This document shows positions 6,583 through 10,278 of a stretch of 10,278 nt of DNA, piece by piece; the first letter of the stretch is position 1; the number at the start of each line of letters is the position of its first letter. The position numbers were made by a program, and so were the translations under genes. Under the pieces are notes generated by a model. The model did no database searches, had not been told where the DNA came from, and saw only the letters and a list, made by a program, of their open reading frames with translations. This DNA is from JAFGED01 sp964551295 (GTDB taxonomy: Bacteria; Chloroflexota; Anaerolineae; B4-G1). Location of the stretch: assembly GCA_964551295.1 (NCBI GenBank), contig CAZKDJ010000151.1, positions 1-10,278 of the forward strand, given 5' to 3'.

Positions 6583-6604
6583 TCTCTCGATTCTCAGGTA
6601 GAAT
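6577..6604 (+). promoter_or_regulatory. Strong promoter for the tRNA-Ala genes (and possibly ilvE)
   Basis: TTGACA (6577-6582), 16 bases, TAGAAT (6599-6604): full -35 match and five of six in the -10. Transcription would start near 6611, about 6 bases before the first tRNA. I find no other clear promoter before ilvE. Confidence 0.8.
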
Positions 6605-6616
6605 AGCTACGACTGC

Positions 6617-6692
6617 GGGGCTGTAGCTCAGCTGGGAGAGCGCTACAATCGCACTGTAGAGGCCAGGGGTTCGAATCCCCTCAGCTCCACCA
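6617..6692 (+). tRNA. tRNA-Ala, anticodon CGC, with encoded CCA end
   Basis: A full cloverleaf can be drawn. The acceptor stem is GGGGCTG with CAGCTCC and contains the G3:U70 wobble pair that identifies alanine tRNA. The D arm is GCTC/GAGC with loop AGCTGGGA. The anticodon stem CTACA/TGTAG encloses loop ATCGCAC, anticodon CGC, which reads GCG. The T arm is CAGGGG... with TTCGAAT. The discriminator A is at 6689 and CCA is encoded at 6690-6692. Confidence 0.95.
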
Positions 6693-6718
6693 GCATCGCC
6701 CTAACAACGGTTTCCCAT

Positions 6719-6791
6719 GGGCCCGTAGCGCAGCTGGGAGCGCACCACAATGGCATTGTGGGGGTCGAGGGTTCGAATCCCTCCGGGTCCA
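6719..6791 (+). tRNA. tRNA-Ala, anticodon GGC, without encoded CCA
   Basis: The acceptor stem GGGCCCG pairs with CGGGTCC and again has the G3:U70 alanine identity pair. The D arm is GCGC/GCGC with the same loop as the first tRNA. The anticodon stem CCACA/TGTGG holds loop ATGGCAT, anticodon GGC, reading GCC. The T arm is GAGGG-TTCGAAT-CCCTC and the discriminator is A at 6791. The next bases are CTTTTTT, so CCA must be added after transcription. It lies 26 bases after the first tRNA. The T run after it may weaken read-through. Confidence 0.95.
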
Positions 6792-6810
6792 CTTTTTTAT
6801 TACAAAGCCA

Positions 6811-6921
6811 GATGGCCCCCGTCTAGATCGGGAACGGGAGGTCCGCCTTTGAAGCGGAACACCTCCAACTATGGATGGTACCGCCGAGCGCCCTTCGTCC
6901 CTGTGCGAAGAGGCGTTTTTT
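6811..6921 (+). promoter_or_regulatory. Compact T-box riboswitch leader of ilvE, candidate isoleucine specifier
   Basis: T-box leaders sense uncharged tRNA and let transcription pass when the tRNA 3' end binds. The core TGGATGGTACCGCC (6872-6885) matches 11 of 14 bases of the T-box consensus AGGGUGGUACCGCG. It includes the UGGU that pairs with an ACCA tRNA end, and the downstream CGTCCC (6896-6901) is the usual antiterminator partner. It is followed by a terminator. Upstream, CCCGT (6818-6822) pairs with ACGGG (6834-6838) around an 11-base loop containing ATC (6827-6829), a candidate Ile specifier. A second hairpin pairs GGAGGT (6837-6842) with ACCTCC (6861-6866) and CCGC with GCGG, with loop CTTTGAA; its first two bases overlap the 3' arm of Stem I. 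The sensing part is far shorter than in classical T-boxes, because the tRNA gene ends at 6791. The T-box call is firm; specifier and Stem I are inferred. In the canonical register the antiterminator has an A-C mismatch. Confidence 0.82.
6889..6921 (+). terminator. T-box intrinsic terminator before ilvE
   Basis: CGCC-CTTCG (6889-6897) pairs with CGAAG-A-GGCG (6906-6915) with one bulged A and an 8-base loop, followed by six T (6916-6921). Its 5' arm overlaps the CGTCCC needed by the antiterminator, so the two structures exclude each other. Confidence 0.88.
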
Positions 6922-6957
6922 CATAAGCGTTTCTCACAACTCATCAGGAGGTGACTC

Positions 6958-7881
6958 ATGCCAATCCCCAAGGCCCAGTCGATCTGGTTCAACGGCGAGT
7001 TCGTCCCCTGGAACGAGGCCAAAGTGCACGTCCTTTCCCACGTGCTGCACTACGGCTCCAGCGTCTTTGAGGGCATCCGCGCCTACAGCACACCCAAGGG
7101 TCCGGCGATTTTAGGGCTCAAGCCCCACGTCGACCGGCTATTCTTTTCCGCCAAAGTGAGCCGCATGGAGATGCCCTTCAGCAAAGAGGAAATCGCGGAG
7201 GCGATCAAGGAGACCGTGCGGCACAATGGGCACGAGGCCTGCTACATCCGCCCGCTGGCCTTCCGGGGCTACGAGGTGCTGGGCGTCTACCCGCTGGCCT
7301 GTCCTCTGGATGTCATCATCGCTACCTGGGAATGGGGCGCCTACCTAGGGCCAGAGGCCATCGAGCAGGGCGTCGACGTGGCGGTTAGCTCGTGGCGGCG
7401 CACCGCGCCCGACGTCGGGATGGCCATGGCCAAGATCGGCGGGCAGTACACCAACTCGCAGTTGGTGGTGATGGAGGCCCGCGACCGGGGCGTCACGGAA
7501 GGTATCGTGCTCGATATCTTTGGCTTTGTCAGCGAGGGCAGCGGCGAGAACATTTTCGTGATCTATGACGGCATCATTTACACGCCGCCCCTCTCGGCCT
7601 CGATCCTGGGCGGCATCACCCGCCGTTACGTGATGCAGATCGCCGACGACCTGGGCTACACGGTAAAAGAGCAGAACATCCCGCGCGAGATGCTCTACGC
7701 CGCCGCCGAGATCTTTTTTACCGGCACGGCGGCCGAGGTCACGCCCATCAAGAACGTGGACGGCCTGGCCGTCGGATCGGGCTCCCGTGGCCCGATCACC
7801 AAGAGCATCCAGGACGAGTTCTTTGCCGTCACCCGGGGCGACAAAGACCCGCACGGCTGGCTGACGTATGTGAACGAATGA
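6958..7881 (+). CDS. ilvE: Branched-chain amino acid aminotransferase (PLP fold type IV)
   Basis: A 307-residue enzyme that moves the amino group between glutamate and the 2-oxo acids of leucine, isoleucine and valine (EC 2.6.1.42), in the cytoplasm. Family blocks: HVLHYGSSVFEGIRAY (28-43), the PLP-binding Lys 159 in AMAKIGGQYTNSQL, EGIVLDIFGFVSEGSGEN (181-198, with Glu 193 placed for the pyridine nitrogen) and EIFFTGTAAEVTPI (251-264). The usual GNY after the lysine is GQY here. Length is normal for the family. The ATG follows AGGAGGTG (6946-6953) at ideal spacing. A T-box and terminator directly upstream imply expression when a branched-chain tRNA, probably tRNA-Ile, is uncharged. The histidine kinase gene starts 4 bases after the stop. 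D-amino acid transaminase and ADC lyase are relatives, but the motifs and T-box favour a branched-chain role. Confidence 0.95.
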   Translation: MPIPKAQSIWFNGEFVPWNEAKVHVLSHVLHYGSSVFEGIRAYSTPKGPAILGLKPHVDRLFFSAKVSRMEMPFSKEEIAEAIKETVRHNGHEACYIRPLAFRGYEVLGVYPLACPLDVIIATWEWGAYLGPEAIEQGVDVAVSSWRRTAPDVGMAMAKIGGQYTNSQLVVMEARDRGVTEGIVLDIFGFVSEGSGENIFVIYDGIIYTPPLSASILGGITRRYVMQIADDLGYTVKEQNIPREMLYAAAEIFFTGTAAEVTPIKNVDGLAVGSGSRGPITKSIQDEFFAVTRGDKDPHGWLTYVNE

Positions 7882-7885
7882 GCGA

Positions 7886-9550
7886 ATGAAAGGGAAAAAT
7901 CTCATCACGAGATTGCTCGACGTCCCGGCGACCGACCCGGACGATGCCCGGCGCAGAAAACTGCTCAACGTGCTGCTGTTGAGCATGGTGCTCATCACGT
8001 TTATCGGCTTGGTGACAGCCCTAGTCGCCATCATCGCCCTGCCCAATAGTCCCGACCCCATGTTCAAGCTTTTCGTCGTCCTGTTGGTGGCGTTGGGTGG
8101 AACGGTCACCCTCTACGCGATCAACCGGTACGCTGTCGGCTGGGCGGCCAGCGCGCTCTTGCTATCCTTCTCCCTGATGCTCATCATTCTGGGCGACACG
8201 CCGGAAGAGGTGGCCAACGGACGCAGCTTGATCAACTTTGCCATCGTCATCGTCATGGCCAGCGTCCTGCTGCCCCCCTATGCCAGCTTTATCGCGGCCG
8301 GCGTAAGCAGCCTGTCGATTCTCGTCATCGCGCTGCGTACACCAGGGATCATCCCGAACGTGTTTGCGATGCTGGCATTCTTTAGCGTGGCGTTCGTCTC
8401 TTGGATTGCGGCACGCAACCTGGAGAGGGCGCTACGCCGCGCGCGGTCTGAAGCGAGCAAGAACCTGGCCATCCTGGAGGGCATCGCCGACGGCGTGGTC
8501 GTCTTTGATCTGGATGGAAAGATCGCCGCAGCCAATCCAGCCATCGTCTCCAAAGCAGAGCACCTCGCGGTCGGGGTCGTCGGCCAAGATATCGATGCAC
8601 TGCTAGCGAATGGTGTGAGCGCCGAGGATCAGGAACGGTTCAAGGCCTACCTGGAAGAAAAAACGAGGTCCACGTTCCGGCTGCAGTGGGGAAACAGGAT
8701 TTACGACGTGAGCATATCGCCGGTCACTGACGCCAACGACCGGGTGACGGGCATGGTGGCAGTGCTGCGCGATTTCACCCACGAGGCAGAAATCGAGCGC
8801 GTGCGGAGGAACTTTGTAGCCATCGCCTCACACGAACTACGCACGCCCGTGGGCGCCATCCTGGGCTATGCCGAGATATTGCAGAACAAGATTCACGGCC
8901 CGCTTACGGGCAAACAGCGTTATGCGGTGAACCGCATCGTCACCAACGCCGGCCAGATGCTGAGATTGGCCAACAACCTACTGGATCAGGCGCGGATAGA
9001 GGCTGGTTCGCTGCCGATCTTTATCGCCCCATTCAACATGCCAGAACTGTTGAACAACGTCCAAGGCGTGATGGCTCCCTTGGCACAAAACGAGGAGATC
9101 CAGTTGCGCACTCACATCGCCGACGACATGCCGGATACGTTCTACGGCGACAGATTGCGATTGTACCAGATCCTGGTTAACCTGGCGAGCAACGCAATAA
9201 AGTTCACAGAAAAAGGGCAGGTAGATATCCGCGTCTATATACCCGATGCGAGCCACTGGGCGCTCCAGGTCCAAGACACCGGGTGCGGCATCTCCAAGAA
9301 GGCCCAGGCCCAGATATTCGATCCCTTCCAAAAAGCACTGGTGGGCGAGGCATCCGACACCGTGGAACGGGGAGCCGGACTGGGACTCGCCATCGTCAAA
9401 CAATTGACCGAGATCATGAACGGCGAGATCCAGGTGAAGAGCGACATAGGCCATGGCAGCACGTTCACCATCGTGTTGCCGCTGCTCTCAGAAGCCGACG
9501 GCAACATGGACGACCAGCCGAGCGAGGCGGAGCGTCTCAACATGGTTTAG
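7886..9550 (+). CDS. Membrane PAS-domain sensor histidine kinase
   Basis: A 554-residue hybrid-free kinase. Residues about 27-175 hold about six hydrophobic helices (roughly 27-52, 60-80, 84-103, 114-131, 133-150, 158-175) with little outside sequence, a compact sensor. A short basic helix leads to a PAS domain (about 193-300, starting LAILEGIADGVVVFDLDGKI). The HisKA domain has the phosphorylated His 316 in IASHELRTP. The HATPase domain shows the N box NLASNAIKF (432-440), G1 DTGCGI (464-469), F box IFDPFQ and G2 GAGLGLAIV (496-504). No response regulator is in the window. The gene starts 4 bases after ilvE with only a weak RBS, which suggests translational coupling. It is thus probably under the same T-box. 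The signal sensed is unknown. Confidence 0.93.
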   Translation: MKGKNLITRLLDVPATDPDDARRRKLLNVLLLSMVLITFIGLVTALVAIIALPNSPDPMFKLFVVLLVALGGTVTLYAINRYAVGWAASALLLSFSLMLIILGDTPEEVANGRSLINFAIVIVMASVLLPPYASFIAAGVSSLSILVIALRTPGIIPNVFAMLAFFSVAFVSWIAARNLERALRRARSEASKNLAILEGIADGVVVFDLDGKIAAANPAIVSKAEHLAVGVVGQDIDALLANGVSAEDQERFKAYLEEKTRSTFRLQWGNRIYDVSISPVTDANDRVTGMVAVLRDFTHEAEIERVRRNFVAIASHELRTPVGAILGYAEILQNKIHGPLTGKQRYAVNRIVTNAGQMLRLANNLLDQARIEAGSLPIFIAPFNMPELLNNVQGVMAPLAQNEEIQLRTHIADDMPDTFYGDRLRLYQILVNLASNAIKFTEKGQVDIRVYIPDASHWALQVQDTGCGISKKAQAQIFDPFQKALVGEASDTVERGAGLGLAIVKQLTEIMNGEIQVKSDIGHGSTFTIVLPLLSEADGNMDDQPSEAERLNMV

Positions 9551-9648
9551 GGTCCCCGTGCCCGCTCAAGAAGTACGCTAAAGCGCACGACGAACATATC
9601 GAAATAGTACTTGGGAACAACCACGAACACGCGTAAGAGGAGGAATCT

Positions 9649-9681
9649 TTGAAGGAGATACGCGTGGAATATGACACCTAG
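9649..9681 (+). CDS. Ten-codon mini-ORF overlapping the next gene's start (possible leader peptide)
   Basis: A TTG at 9649 follows a strong Shine-Dalgarno-like AAGAGGAGGAAT (9635-9646) and opens a 10-codon frame (TTG AAG GAG ... ACC TAG). It ends 8 bases inside the next coding region, in another frame. Stopping ribosomes could re-start at the ATG at 9671. It may equally be chance, as the next gene has its own AAGGAG. Confidence 0.3.
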   Translation: MKEIRVEYDT

Positions 9682-10195
9682 TGGTCACGCAGGCGCAAGC
9701 ATCGTGGCAGCATACGTCATCGAGCGTTGCGCGTTTAACAACGAGGCAGCACCGGTTACTTTGGGTCTTGCGGCCCTCGTGGGCCTGATGCCGGATCTGG
9801 ACGGTCTGGCAGTATTGGCGCTGAACCGATACCAGCCCTCCAAAAGCAAGCTTCGCCATCACGAGTTCGTCACCCACACGCCGCTTTTTTACCTCATCTT
9901 GACCGCGGCGCTGTGGCTGGCAGGCATGTCGCGGGAGAGCGTGTTCTTTGGGGTATTATCCTTAGGGCACCTGATCCTCGACAGTTGGGGGACCGACGAC
10001 GGCATCATGTGGCTCTGGCCGTTGAGCCGCCGTCAATTCAGCCTGTTCCCGCGCAATCTGCACGCGGGCGGCGTTCACGGGCTGCGCTTCTACCGGCGGC
10101 ACGTTCGCTGCGCGCGCGTCTTTGTGCCCGAGGTCACGTTGCTGGTCAGCGGTTCTCTGCTGGCCATGCACACCCTTCTATGGCGGGTGGCTTGA
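9671..10195 (+). CDS. Membrane-bound metal-dependent hydrolase, YdjM/DUF457 family
   Basis: A 174-residue membrane protein of the YdjM-like putative metal-dependent hydrolase family (DUF457). The family opens with a His near the N-terminus (MTPSGHAGAS, His 6), a PDLD motif after the first helix (41-44), then HHEFVTHTP (63-71) and LGHLILDSWGTDDGI (98-111, His 100 and Asp 104) and a WLWP segment (114-117). These His/Asp residues are the likely metal ligands at the membrane face. Three or four hydrophobic helices are visible (about 28-50, 71-86, 90-104, 152-172). The reaction is not known; E. coli YdjM is SOS-regulated, but I see no LexA box here. The start at 9671 fits the family, with AAGGAGAT 11 bases upstream, rather far. 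It lies 120 bases after the kinase gene with no clear promoter or terminator between them. Confidence 0.82.
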   Translation: MTPSGHAGASIVAAYVIERCAFNNEAAPVTLGLAALVGLMPDLDGLAVLALNRYQPSKSKLRHHEFVTHTPLFYLILTAALWLAGMSRESVFFGVLSLGHLILDSWGTDDGIMWLWPLSRRQFSLFPRNLHAGGVHGLRFYRRHVRCARVFVPEVTLLVSGSLLAMHTLLWRVA

Positions 10196-10232
10196 CCTTG
10201 CTGGTCATTACCCACATCCTTGATGTAGCATA

Positions 10233-10248
10233 TTCCAATGCCTTGGAA
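10233..10248 (+). terminator. Small hairpin after the DUF457 gene
   Basis: TTCCAA-TGCC-TTGGAA forms a perfect 6-base stem 37 bases past the stop codon. The following sequence (GAGGTTTTGGGG) has only four T, so termination is uncertain. The final bases are a G-rich run to the window end. Confidence 0.3.
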
Positions 10249-10278
10249 GAGGTTTTGGGGGGGTGTGGTGGGGCGCTT

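Noticed and set aside
6843..6858. Hairpin with loop CTTTGAA looks like the anticodon arm of a third tRNA (UUG, Gln)
   Set aside because: No acceptor, D or T arm fits around it, and the stem is nested in a longer GGAGGT/ACCTCC helix next to the T-box core, so it is better read as a riboswitch stem.
7345..8109. Minus-strand open frame of 254 codons
   Set aside because: It lies opposite ilvE and the start of the histidine kinase gene, both with clear motifs.
10253..10278. G-rich run at the right edge as G-quadruplex or repeat
   Set aside because: Only one long G run and a few short ones are visible before the window ends, too little to support a call.

Overview
The window (about 60% GC) looks like bacterial chromosome, most likely from Chloroflexota (Anaerolineae-like). 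The basis is a membrane-anchored protein with a long Pro/Thr linker of the 'TPTPTNTP' type, lipoproteins with long low-complexity linkers, canonical sigma-70 promoters, a T-box leader, a KaiC-like ATPase and a stand-alone aconitase X. This placement is an inference from style, not from a marker gene. I see no phage, transposon or CRISPR signature.

Left part (1-3424), minus strand, read right to left: a parvulin-type peptidyl-prolyl isomerase lipoprotein (2160-3131), a one-TM Pro/Thr-linker surface protein (1401-2123) and a single-domain KaiC/RAD55-like ATPase (630-1367) form a tight gene string behind a TATAAT promoter. A terminator-like hairpin (571-605) separates it from a partial aconitase X gene that runs off the left edge (1-512). 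A divergent intergenic region (3132-3424) carries this promoter and an oppositely directed one for the next block.

Middle part: on the plus strand, a histidine phosphatase (3425-3961) overlaps an unrecognised membrane-anchored protein with a zinc-peptidase-like HEWTH motif (3940-5253). It converges on a minus-strand lipoprotein with VCBS/FG-GAP-like and TPR-like parts (5282-6535).

Right part (6536-10278): two promoters face away from each other with mirror-image -35 boxes. The leftward one drives the lipoprotein as a nearly leaderless message. The rightward one drives tRNA-Ala(CGC) and tRNA-Ala(GGC), followed at once by a very compact T-box riboswitch with a terminator. Behind the T-box lie a branched-chain aminotransferase (ilvE), a six-TM PAS histidine kinase 4 bases after it, and a YdjM/DUF457-type membrane hydrolase. 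I find no separate promoter between the tRNAs and ilvE, so tRNAs, riboswitch, ilvE and the kinase may share one transcript. This compact T-box, whose candidate specifier ATC (Ile) sits in the terminal loop of a very short Stem I, is the most interesting item in the window.
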